Positions 1-4,860 are shown, counted from the stretch's first letter. The stretch: 5,273 nucleotides of DNA from Thermococcaceae archaeon (GCA_027064745.1 JAMOPD010000414.1:1-5273), one strand, 5' to 3'. Program-made: numbers and translations. Notes: generated from the sequence alone by a model not told the origin.

Positions 1-434
1 TAGGCGAGATAGTATTCTCTTACCAGTTGGTTGGATTTTACTATCTAGTTGTAATCTTTAGCGCCCCAGAAAGCCTTATATGGTTACCCCTTCTAATCAA
101 TGGGCTAAGGTTTACCCTACAATCTTTAATTCTTCTTGGGAGCTTAATGTTAATCTTAAAGAAAGTACCTTCTCTCAAGCTCTACACACTTTACTCAACC
201 CCTCTCGCCATCGCAGGACTCAGCAGTGCAGTACTCCGGTTGACTCTTCCCTCGGAGGTGGCTCTAAGATCTCTTCTGGAGCAACTGTTATTGCTCGTGG
301 GATTTATTCTTCTCGTTATCGGACTACTCAGATACTACTCCGGAACCCTAAAGGAAAGAAAATTGATTGCATACGTCACCACATCCATTTTGGCAATAGC
401 TACATTCTGGATTCTCATACCCATCCCACTTTGA
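1..434 (+). CDS. Multi-pass membrane protein, 5' end outside the window
   Basis: I do not recognise this family. The frame is open from base 3 to the TGA at 432-434, giving 143 residues with no stop before the window edge. A TTG at 27 could start translation, but it has no ribosome binding site, and the eight residues before it (GEIVFSYQ) look like ordinary protein, so I treat the gene as truncated by the window. The protein is almost entirely hydrophobic, with four or five likely membrane segments separated by short loops; the main charged loop is around the GTLKERK motif. It ends in PIPL. The last ~50 residues and the preceding LEQ motif have the same spacing as in the 1253-1744 protein, so the two may be distant paralogues. 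The next gene's ribosome binding site overlaps this stop codon, so the two are probably co-transcribed. Coding is confident; function is unknown. Confidence 0.75.
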   Translation, partial: GEIVFSYQLVGFYYLVVIFSAPESLIWLPLLINGLRFTLQSLILLGSLMLILKKVPSLKLYTLYSTPLAIAGLSSAVLRLTLPSEVALRSLLEQLLLLVGFILLVIGLLRYYSGTLKERKLIAYVTTSILAIATFWILIPIPL

Positions 435-443
435 GGTGATATC

Positions 444-761
444 ATGAAGCAGTGGAGCTTTGTACTGCTTTCCCTTTACTTCCTCTTCATTTTGACCCTA
501 GCCTTCATCTTCAACGTGCCAAGGGAGGTTACACGCCCCTGGTTCTGGATTTGGACGGGCGGCTTGATTCTAACGACAGCACTTGGAGCATATTTCGACG
601 GCAGTGCTTCACAAGAGGAACTGGTAACGATAGGAGCCTTCACACTCCTGTGGCTGGGCCTCGCCTTCATCATCCCCCTCCAGACAGAGTATTTTTCGCT
701 CTTAGGCCTCATCATCGAGCTGATCTTGGTAATTCTCGTCAGGAAATTAACAGGAGGGTAG
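444..761 (+). CDS. Small four-helix membrane protein, unrecognised
   Basis: A 105-residue hydrophobic protein of unknown family. Four membrane segments can be seen at about residues 5-24, 33-50, 58-78 and 83-100. A short polar loop near residue 25 contains NVPREVTRP, and the C-terminal tail RKLTGG is basic. There is no signal-peptide cleavage site and no catalytic motif. The ATG at 444 is chosen because GAGGTG (433-438) lies 5 bases upstream. That site overlaps the stop of the preceding gene (TGA at 432-434), which leaves a 9-base gap and implies one transcript with translational coupling. It sits beside several other small membrane proteins, which suggests a shared membrane complex or an accessory module, but nothing in the sequence assigns a role. 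Small immunity-type or scaffold membrane proteins look like this, and so do many orphan thermococcal proteins. Confidence 0.75.
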   Translation: MKQWSFVLLSLYFLFILTLAFIFNVPREVTRPWFWIWTGGLILTTALGAYFDGSASQEELVTIGAFTLLWLGLAFIIPLQTEYFSLLGLIIELILVILVRKLTGG

Positions 762-862
762 GCGGAGGAGTCCATTTGATCCCTCTTTAACTCTCCCTCC
801 AACTGGAGCCAGAATTTGTTTGACATGCGTAATCATGAAGAGCAGGGGATGGGAGTGTGAGG
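762..862 (+). other. Intergenic gap with a pyrimidine-rich stretch, no clear promoter
   Basis: This 101-base gap separates the first membrane-protein pair from the second group. It contains a pyrimidine-rich run at about 780-800 (CTCTTTAACTCTCCCTCC) with a weak TTTAA, and an AATTTGTTTGAC stretch near 813-824. Neither is a convincing archaeal TATA box at the right distance from 863. The only clear signal is the GGAGTG ribosome binding site at 852-857. The gap could hold a weak promoter for the 863-2731 group, or that group may be read through from upstream. Confidence 0.4.
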
Positions 863-1252
863 ATGAAAGCGGTGAAATTCCCGAGGTTTTTCCACTTTTA
901 TTCTTTTATTGCCCTAATGGGGCTGATTGAAGCCACATGGGGCAGGTGGAGTATTTCAGGGGTTGCGGAGGGTGTTATTTATGCTGTAGTTATTCCCGTT
1001 ATTGTTGTCTCAATGATACTCCTCTTGTCTCTTGTGTATGAAAAACTAAAAACTGGGAACATTTCCCTCGCCGTAAAAAAAGAGGGTGACAAGAGCATGC
1101 TATTCCTGGTGGGACTGTTATTTATTGGAATAATCTTTGCTTACATCCCCGCCTTGCTGGGCATCTTCATAAAACCCATTGTCGGATGGTTTTTGCTGCC
1201 CCTCACATTGTTAGTACTTTACAGACTCGATAAAATAGTAGAAAGTGATTAA
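863..1252 (+). CDS. Small multi-pass membrane protein, unrecognised
   Basis: A 129-residue membrane protein of no family I recognise. The ATG at 863 is preferred because GGAGTG (852-857) ends 5 bases before it. A GTG at 857 would add two residues but overlaps that site. Likely membrane segments lie at about residues 11-25, 35-57, 78-102 and 105-121. A cytosolic-looking basic loop between segments 2 and 3 includes EKLKTGN and AVKKEGDK, and the charged C-terminus ends in KIVESD. The stop TAA (1250-1252) touches the ATG of the next gene (1253), so the two are almost certainly translationally coupled and probably act together. Codon use is more AT-rich (TAT, ATT, AAA) than in the genes right of 3200. 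No enzyme or transporter signature is visible. Confidence 0.72.
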   Translation: MKAVKFPRFFHFYSFIALMGLIEATWGRWSISGVAEGVIYAVVIPVIVVSMILLLSLVYEKLKTGNISLAVKKEGDKSMLFLVGLLFIGIIFAYIPALLGIFIKPIVGWFLLPLTLLVLYRLDKIVESD

Positions 1253-1744
1253 ATGCGAGGAGTAGGTAAAACCTTTCTGAAGATCTTACTTTATTCCTGG
1301 ATGTTCTACCTCCCCCAGATATTCTCGTTTACAGTGTGGGGCTCTGCATCGGGGTTAATCGGGGCACTGTTCTTGTTTTTGATTTCAAGCATAGGGTATA
1401 CGATTAGAGGAATGGCGTTTTTGATTGTCCCATTAGGCCTTTTAAAAATGATATTGCGATCTTATGTAACTTTAACAGAAGCCTCTGTGGAGTACTTTAG
1501 ACCCGCTGCGCTTTATGGTGTAATTGTATTCGCTTTGAGGTTGCTTAATATGCTTATCCCTGAGTTTTTTCCAGCAAGGGTTATACTCGAACAAAGCATT
1601 CTTGTATTTTCTCTCGTTATTTCCTACTATTATTTAGGAATCATCATTACGAGGTCTTCTCCCAAGAAAGCTCCCTATCTAATTCGGGTTTTCAGCCTAT
1701 TGGCCGGCTTTATCACCTGTTTTGTTTTACCGCCCCCCATTTAG
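1253..1744 (+). CDS. Multi-pass membrane protein, coupled to the gene before it
   Basis: A 163-residue hydrophobic protein of unknown family with about five likely membrane segments (roughly residues 8-28, 30-50, 54-70, 85-102 and 112-132, plus a C-terminal hydrophobic stretch ending in PPPI). Short polar loops carry TEASVEYFRP and TRSSPKKAP. The ATG directly follows the TAA of the preceding gene and lacks a strong ribosome binding site of its own (only a weak AAAGTGA upstream), so it probably depends on coupling to that gene. The R-x2-LEQ motif lies exactly 49 residues from the C-terminus, as in the partial protein at 1-434, and both end in a P-x-P motif plus one aliphatic residue. The identity is low, so homology is suggestive only. 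A 28-base gap leads to the exported-protein gene, which makes an export, processing or immunity partner role conceivable but unproven. Confidence 0.7.
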   Translation: MRGVGKTFLKILLYSWMFYLPQIFSFTVWGSASGLIGALFLFLISSIGYTIRGMAFLIVPLGLLKMILRSYVTLTEASVEYFRPAALYGVIVFALRLLNMLIPEFFPARVILEQSILVFSLVISYYYLGIIITRSSPKKAPYLIRVFSLLAGFITCFVLPPPI

Positions 1745-1772
1745 TAGCACAGAAAAATTAAGGGTGAACATC

Positions 1773-1919
1773 ATGAAGTGGAAACCCCTCTTAGCGGCCC
1801 TGCTGGGACTGCTGATGGTCGGAGTGACGGCTGGGAGCGCGGCAGCCCTTTCCACAGAGACTCCACACTATAACCCCATAACTACCCAGGTTCAAAGGGC
1901 ATATTATTTAATTATTTAA
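1773..1919 (+). CDS. Signal-peptide half of the broken exported protein
   Basis: This 48-residue frame has a classic Sec signal peptide: MKWK at the N-terminus, then a long Leu/Ala/Gly hydrophobic core (about residues 5-20), then AGSAAA as the likely cleavage region near residue 25. After that come about 20 mature-type residues (LSTETPHYNPITTQ...) and a stop. It is too short to be the intended product. The stretch 1801-1860 is 39/60 G+C by hand count, much richer than the body that follows, so the leader looks native to the host while the body does not. Confidence 0.6.
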   Translation: MKWKPLLAALLGLLMVGVTAGSAAALSTETPHYNPITTQVQRAYYLII

Positions 1920-1920
1920 T
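1903..1920 (+). repeat. Tandem 8-bp duplication ATTATTTA x2
   Basis: ATTATTTA at 1903-1910 is repeated exactly at 1911-1918 and followed by AT (1919-1920), the first two bases of a third copy. The extra 8 bases shift the reading frame and create the TAA at 1917-1919 that overlaps an ATG at 1919-1921. One copy restores the frame of the exported-protein gene; two copies break it. Confidence 0.9.
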
Positions 1921-2731
1921 GGATTTTTCTCAGAACCAAATTAACAAGGATTTTCTGGACTGGTACAACCACAATAGACAATATCTTCCCCCACTAAACG
2001 AAGATAGTGTTGAAGAACTGTTCAGCACATTCCTACAAGAAAACCCCGCCGAGGCGAGGTATCTAGATATTTTGACCAGTACTCAACAAAAACTTTACGA
2101 TTTGAATGCACTTCGTGATGATGCTATGGTTAAGGAATTCACAGTTGCACCACTGGGCCTATACTCTCCAGAACAAAATTATGTGAAGATTAAAGTCACT
2201 ATCAAATATTTCACAATCAAAATTGTCCGGTGGACTATTAAGTATGGGGAGCAGGATACAATAAACGTTTATTATTCTGGAAAGTATGCTAGGCAGACGT
2301 ACTTAGAATTTAGTAACAATTACAGGGATGTCAGCATAGTAGCTTGGATACTCGGAATTCCAGCATTACCTCTTTCACTGCCAATAGCTATGGCTATATG
2401 GTCTACAGCAGGTGGTATAATGTTTCAAGGATTTAACTTGGACGACTACTGGGAATCTACAGATTACCAGTATTTTTGGATAGTCACTAAAAGCAATTAC
2501 TATTACCCTAACGTTGTAGTGCCTGGAATTACACTTGCCTCCAACTTTGAGACGTATCTATACAACAAATCGGGTCGCAAATATTATCTCCTGCCTAACA
2601 CAAAATACGTTTCAATAATTCTTCCAGAGGTTTCATTATCTGCAACAGCTGCCGCAGCTAAAATCTCGGATGCCGCCCACGAGTTTGTGAATACTCATGG
2701 GCAGTCATGGGTGTATGTGAAGAGGGGGTGA
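1919..2731 (+). CDS. Body of the exported protein, with internal hydrophobic hairpin
   Basis: An open frame of 270 residues with no family I recognise and no cysteine. Residues 1-65 are polar and helix-like. Residues 87-110 alternate Lys with hydrophobic residues (VKIKVTIKYFTIKI), as in an amphipathic beta strand or hairpin. Residues 138-170 form one continuous hydrophobic stretch with a central Pro-rich turn (GIPALPLSLP), long enough for a membrane-inserting helical hairpin. Residues 178-235 are rich in Tyr and Asn and contain one N-glycosylation sequon (NKS at 216-218). A small Ala-rich helix (ATAAAAKISDAAHEF) precedes the C-terminus. The ATG at 1919 overlaps the previous stop as TAATG and has no well-placed ribosome binding site (AAAGGG lies 19 bases upstream), so expression would need re-initiation. 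The composition is AT-rich: 2461-2520 is 19/60 G+C by hand count. Confidence 0.65.
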   Translation: MDFSQNQINKDFLDWYNHNRQYLPPLNEDSVEELFSTFLQENPAEARYLDILTSTQQKLYDLNALRDDAMVKEFTVAPLGLYSPEQNYVKIKVTIKYFTIKIVRWTIKYGEQDTINVYYSGKYARQTYLEFSNNYRDVSIVAWILGIPALPLSLPIAMAIWSTAGGIMFQGFNLDDYWESTDYQYFWIVTKSNYYYPNVVVPGITLASNFETYLYNKSGRKYYLLPNTKYVSIILPEVSLSATAAAAKISDAAHEFVNTHGQSWVYVKRG

Positions 2732-2752
2732 CCCCCCTTAAATTTTTATAAT
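2722..2752 (+). terminator. GC hairpin followed by T-rich tail
   Basis: AGGGGG (2723-2728) pairs with CCCCCT (2733-2738) around a TGAC tetraloop that includes part of the stop codon of the preceding gene. The hairpin is followed by TTAAATTTTTATAAT. This fits a terminator for the membrane and exported-protein group. The T-rich tail also serves as the TATA region of the next gene, so its role as a terminator is less certain. Confidence 0.5.
2743..2752 (+). promoter_or_regulatory. TATA box for the 2789 gene
   Basis: TTTTTATAAT matches the archaeal TATA box. With the usual spacing of about 25 bases, transcription would start near 2773. That leaves a leader of about 16 bases holding the GGTGGTGAT ribosome binding site (2776-2784), which supports GTG 2789 as the start codon. 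Confidence 0.55.
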
Positions 2753-2788
2753 ACTCCAAACCTCGCAAAGTTGGGGGTGGTGATAGCG

Positions 2789-3157
2789 GTGCCTGGAAAA
2801 GTGGTTCGGTTTGCGATGTCGGTTCCGGTTGCTATCTTTGCTCTCGCAATACTCGCGGTCAGGGGCGTATCTCCCGAGACGATACTCGTTCTGGCCCTTC
2901 TCTGGGTTGTGGGTGCCGTTTCTCCACGTGCCTGGGAGTTCTGGAACGGAAGACTTGGGAAAGTCTATTTACTCCAGAACGTCTTCCTGTATGCGACTTT
3001 CCTTGTTATCATTGCGGCGGAATACCTGCTCCTTGAAGGGGATATTTGCGGTGTCCCGAAGGAGGTGGCGATGTTTTTCACGGCCTGGCTTCTCACTGGG
3101 ATTTTTGAATTCTTACGGCCAGGATTCGCGAGGAAAGAAGCTAATCAACCGTCGTAA
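2789..3157 (+). CDS. Four-helix membrane protein, unrecognised
   Basis: A 122-residue protein of unknown family starting at GTG 2789, 4 bases after GGTGGTGAT (2776-2784). Upstream TTG and GTG codons at 2771, 2777 and 2780 are in frame but lie at or inside the ribosome binding site and very close to the predicted transcription start. The four likely membrane segments lie at about residues 8-26, 30-46, 58-81 and 90-107. An arginine- and tryptophan-containing loop (PRAWEFWNGRLGK) lies between segments 2 and 3, and a loop with EGDICGVPKE between 3 and 4. The tail is basic and polar. It has its own promoter and faces the regulator operon convergently with a 48-base gap (3158-3205), so it is probably a separate transcription unit. 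Its G+C content looks closer to the right half of the window than to the exported-protein gene. Confidence 0.72.
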   Translation: MPGKVVRFAMSVPVAIFALAILAVRGVSPETILVLALLWVVGAVSPRAWEFWNGRLGKVYLLQNVFLYATFLVIIAAEYLLLEGDICGVPKEVAMFFTAWLLTGIFEFLRPGFARKEANQPS

Positions 3158-3205
3158 AATAGTGCCTGGGGAAATGGCGGACAATAGAACTGAACCTTGG
3201 TCGTC

Positions 3206-3763
3206 TCAAAATTCCACGAGCTTCTTTACCTCTTTAGCTTTTTCACACAGCTCGCAGCTCTGAAGGAAGACCAGCATGTTAAGCAGGTGGAACAGTTCTA
3301 TCTCACTCAGGTCGATTCCGGATTCTGAGAGCCTCTTTATGACTGGCTGTGAGTTAACCTCTATTGCGTTCATGACTTCACTGGCCAGCTCCAGGAGTTT
3401 TTTCCTGTCTTTCACCTTGAAACCGGCCTTTTCAAGAACGTTGACGAGCTTCTCAGCCTCTATCTGGATGTACGCCTCTCTGAACTCCTCTATGCTTTCG
3501 TGAGGGTCGGCCTTTACCAGAAACAGCCTCGCCGCGCGCGCGTAGACCTTCTCGTTGCCTCTGTTCTCTATTTCTTCAATCAATCCTGCTTTCTCCAGGG
3601 CCTTCACGTGCCTGTATATCGTCGTCCTGTCCTTTGATGTGGCGTCGCTGAGCTCGTTGATGGTCATGGGCCTAGCTCTGAGAAACTGGAGGATCTTAAA
3701 CCTAGTGGGGTCGGAGAGTAGCTTAACCACTTCGGGGTCTGTTATTATAATGACCTCTTTCAC
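3206..3763 (-). CDS. Winged-helix (ArsR-like) transcription regulator with C-terminal CxxC
   Basis: A 185-residue DNA-binding regulator. An N-terminal winged helix-turn-helix occupies about residues 10-78: TDPEVVKLLSDPTRFKIL is the typical ArsR-type opening, helices 2-3 span about 33-60 with recognition helix DRTTIYRHVKALEKAG, and the wing lies around GNEKVYARA. The rest is a helical region, probably for dimerisation or sensing, and ends with CELC (C170 and C173), a possible metal or thiol-redox site. It starts with GTG at 3763, with GGAGGAG (3776-3770) 6 bases upstream inside the end of the DUF211 gene. Only 3 bases separate the two genes, so it is the last gene of a three-gene operon. About half of the first ~58 residues match the regulator at 4084-4659, so the two are paralogues. 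The target genes and ligand are unknown; the operon itself and the divergent synthetase are candidates. Confidence 0.88.
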   Translation of the reverse strand: MKEVIIITDPEVVKLLSDPTRFKILQFLRARPMTINELSDATSKDRTTIYRHVKALEKAGLIEEIENRGNEKVYARAARLFLVKADPHESIEEFREAYIQIEAEKLVNVLEKAGFKVKDRKKLLELASEVMNAIEVNSQPVIKRLSESGIDLSEIELFHLLNMLVFLQSCELCEKAKEVKKLVEF

Positions 3764-3766
3764 CCT

Positions 3767-4069
3767 TTACTCCTCCAGCTTGTCCTGGGGAGTCTCTCCC
3801 TCTTCGACGATCCTCTTTCCAGCGGCCACCATGTCGATGCTGTGGACAACGCCGCCGAACTCCTCGATCGTCCTGACGATTTCGTCGTAGTCGAGGTTGT
3901 CGCCCACCATGGTAATTTTAACGTTTTCCGTCTCCTTGTCGATTTCAACGAGGGTTATGTTGACTCCCTCAACCCCCTCGAGCTCGCTCAGCCCGAGGGC
4001 CAGCTCGGTAACTATCGGCTGGTGGGGTTTCAAAACGTCAAGCACCAGAAGCCTTATTCCTTCTCCCAT
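3767..4069 (-). CDS. DUF211 family protein
   Basis: A 100-residue protein that I recognise as the archaeal DUF211 family: an opening like GIRLLVLDVLKPH, then LSELEGVEGVNIT, EIDKETENVKITM, LDYDEIVRTIEEFGG and VHSIDMVAAG. Family members adopt a small ferredoxin-like alpha/beta fold and oligomerise; no biochemical role is established to my knowledge. The full domain is present and there are no membrane segments. Two starts are possible. The ATG at 4087 overlaps the stop of the upstream regulator as ATGA but has a weak ribosome binding site. The ATG at 4069, preceded 5 bases away by GGTGG (4079-4075), gives the usual short N-terminus (MGEGIRLL) and is preferred. Lying between two regulator genes in one operon, it may be a small-molecule or metal sensing partner, but that is inference. 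Confidence 0.88.
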   Translation of the reverse strand: MGEGIRLLVLDVLKPHQPIVTELALGLSELEGVEGVNITLVEIDKETENVKITMVGDNLDYDEIVRTIEEFGGVVHSIDMVAAGKRIVEEGETPQDKLEE

Positions 4070-4083
4070 ACCTTCCACCGCTT

Positions 4084-4659
4084 TCATTTCTTCAGTATTT
4101 CCCCGAGTCTCTTGAGGAGCTTCATTACCTCATCGTCCCTTCCCATCCTCGCCATCGCGAGCCACTCTATGGCGTGGATTATGTCCTCGTTCGAGAACTC
4201 CTTGAGGTCATCCTCGTGCTCCTCGATCTCCTTGGATATCTCGGTCTTGTACTCGTGCTCCTTTTTAAGGAGTTCGTCCATTATGTTGAGGAGCTCTTCA
4301 TCGTCGAATTCGTATCCCAATGCGTGGAATATCTCCAGCTTCGTCTTCAGCCGTGAGCGGGCGAAGTAGCGGAGCTCCTCGTCCCCGAGGTAGAGGTTTA
4401 TGTAGAACGCGTCGGCCGTCCTGCCGTAGTACTTCTCGACCAGGTTCCCCTTCATCTCAGTCCTCTTGACCTCGACCAGGCCGGCCTCCTTGAGCTTCTC
4501 GATGTGGTGGTATATCGTCTGGGGTGTCTTTCCAAGGATTTCGCTGAGCTGGGATATCGTCATCTCGCGGTTCCTGAGAAGGCTGAGTATCTTCCTCCTC
4601 GTGTCTTCAAGCATTAATTTTATGACCTCCGGGTCAGTGATCACCTTCACCTTTGCCAT
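4084..4659 (-). CDS. Winged-helix transcription regulator, PH1932-like
   Basis: A 191-residue DNA-binding protein that closely resembles, from memory, the structurally determined Pyrococcus horikoshii regulator PH1932. The N-terminal winged helix spans about residues 9-80: TDPEVIKLMLEDTRRKIL, then MTISQLSEILGK, recognition helix TPQTIYHHIEKLKEAG, and a wing around KRTEMKGNLVEKYYGR. A long acidic helical C-terminal half (about 93-191, with LLKKEHEYKTEISKEIEEHE) probably forms the dimer or sensor region. The ATG at 4659 is chosen over longer in-frame upstream starts because it gives the family's N-terminus (MAKVKVITDP), has a GGTGAG-type ribosome binding site just upstream, and follows a TATA box. 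It is the first gene of the operon with DUF211 and a paralogous regulator, and overlaps any 4087 start of DUF211 by 4 bases. Autoregulation is likely given the repeat pair near its start site. Confidence 0.9.
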   Translation of the reverse strand: MAKVKVITDPEVIKLMLEDTRRKILSLLRNREMTISQLSEILGKTPQTIYHHIEKLKEAGLVEVKRTEMKGNLVEKYYGRTADAFYINLYLGDEELRYFARSRLKTKLEIFHALGYEFDDEELLNIMDELLKKEHEYKTEISKEIEEHEDDLKEFSNEDIIHAIEWLAMARMGRDDEVMKLLKRLGEILKK

Positions 4660-4671
4660 TGCCCTCACCAA

Positions 4672-4701
4672 TTTAAACGTTCTAATGCTTCTTTTAACGT
4701 T
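4672..4701 (-). promoter_or_regulatory. Paired AACGTT elements, candidate operator of the regulator operon
   Basis: TTTAAACGTT (4672-4681) and TTTTAACGTT (4692-4701) are near-identical direct repeats, 9 of 10 bases, each ending in the palindrome AACGTT. They are exactly 20 bp apart start to start, about two helical turns, and straddle the predicted transcription start of the minus-strand operon. Repressor binding here would block RNA polymerase, which fits autorepression by the winged-helix protein. This is inferred from position and symmetry only. Confidence 0.45.
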
Positions 4702-4705
4702 ATGG

Positions 4706-4713
4706 CATATAAC
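4706..4713 (-). promoter_or_regulatory. TATA box of the regulator operon
   Basis: Read on the minus strand this is GTTATATG, preceded by the purine-rich GCAAAAGGG that could serve as the factor B recognition element. Transcription would start near 4684, leaving a leader of about 25 bases before ATG 4659. Confidence 0.5.
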
Positions 4714-4733
4714 CCTTTTGCTTTCCCCGGTAG

Positions 4734-4749
4734 CTTTATATATGTAAAG
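4734..4749. promoter_or_regulatory. Quasi-palindromic TATA element, usable in either direction
   Basis: CTTTATATATGTAAAG has CTTTA and TAAAG as inverted arms around TATATG. On the plus strand TTTATATA (4735-4742) is an excellent TATA box, predicting a start near 4765 and a leader of about 95 bases for the synthetase gene. On the minus strand it would give a start near 4714. Which direction is used cannot be told from the sequence. Confidence 0.45.
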
Positions 4750-4770
4750 GCCATGGTTCATTAGGGCCGT

Positions 4771-4791
4771 AGCTGGACAAAATATCCAGCT
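4771..4791. promoter_or_regulatory. Perfect inverted repeat AGCTGGA-N7-TCCAGCT
   Basis: Two exact 7-base arms (4771-4777 and 4785-4791) flank an AT-rich 7-base spacer. No T-run follows, so it is not a terminator. It lies about 30-50 bases upstream of the TATA box at 4820, a place used by archaeal activators. It would be an RNA hairpin in any transcript that starts from the TATA element at 4735. Confidence 0.55.
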
Positions 4792-4819
4792 CCCGGATGT
4801 ACCCATCTGTGGAGGAAGG

Positions 4820-4828
4820 CTTAAATAT
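4820..4828 (+). promoter_or_regulatory. TATA box proximal to the acyl-CoA synthetase gene
   Basis: CTTAAATAT, preceded by GGAGGAAGG as a possible factor B element. The usual spacing puts the start near 4848-4851, giving a very short leader beginning around the GGAGGTG ribosome binding site (4848-4854). Confidence 0.5.
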
Positions 4829-4860
4829 GGGCTCCCGAAAAACCTTCGGAGGTGGACAAG

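Larger units (their letters stand above)
1773..2731 (+). pseudogene. Sec-exported AT-rich protein, frame broken by an 8-bp tandem duplication
   Basis: The start of this gene encodes a clear signal peptide and the remainder a large body in another frame. Frame 3 from ATG 1773 runs to TAA 1917-1919; the body is read in frame 2 to TGA 2729-2731. The 8-mer ATTATTTA is present twice in tandem at 1903-1918, exactly at the break. Deleting one copy joins RAYYL to MDFSQ in frame and gives a single 316-residue exported protein, so an insertion by slippage is the simplest cause. In the present state the gene would yield a 48-residue leader fragment and, at best, a signal-less body started at the overlapping TAATG. 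The alternatives are a sequencing or assembly error or a reversible slippage switch. I do not recognise the protein family. ATG 1773 is supported by AGGGTGA at 1761-1767, 5 bases upstream. Confidence 0.7.

Noticed and set aside
476..826. A 116-residue open frame on the minus strand opposite the 444-761 gene
   Set aside because: No ribosome binding site or promoter, basic low-complexity composition, and fully explained as the opposite strand of a hydrophobic coding gene.
1895..1921. Programmed -1 ribosomal frameshifting as the explanation for the split exported gene
   Set aside because: No X-XXY-YYZ slippery heptamer is in phase at the junction, and no stable downstream structure is obvious. 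The tandem 8-mer explains the shift exactly.
2260..2273. A perfect 14-bp palindrome AATAAACGTTTATT that also contains AACGTT
   Set aside because: It lies deep inside an AT-rich coding region (codons for Ile-Asn-Val-Tyr), far from any start, so it is probably chance.
3158..3205. A search for a terminator between the convergent genes
   Set aside because: Only short TATTTT-type runs are present; no stable hairpin or long T-tract could be supported.
3916..3925. An exact third copy of TTTTAACGTT inside the DUF211 gene
   Set aside because: It encodes conserved family residues (ENVKIT region) and stands alone without a 20-bp partner. Worth including in a motif scan but not evidence of a site.
4660..4806. 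An in-frame N-terminal extension of the PH1932-like regulator up to an ATG at 4806 (minus strand)
   Set aside because: The extra 49 residues cover the TATA box, the AACGTT pair and the inverted repeat. They do not resemble the family N-terminus, and ATG 4659 has its own ribosome binding site.
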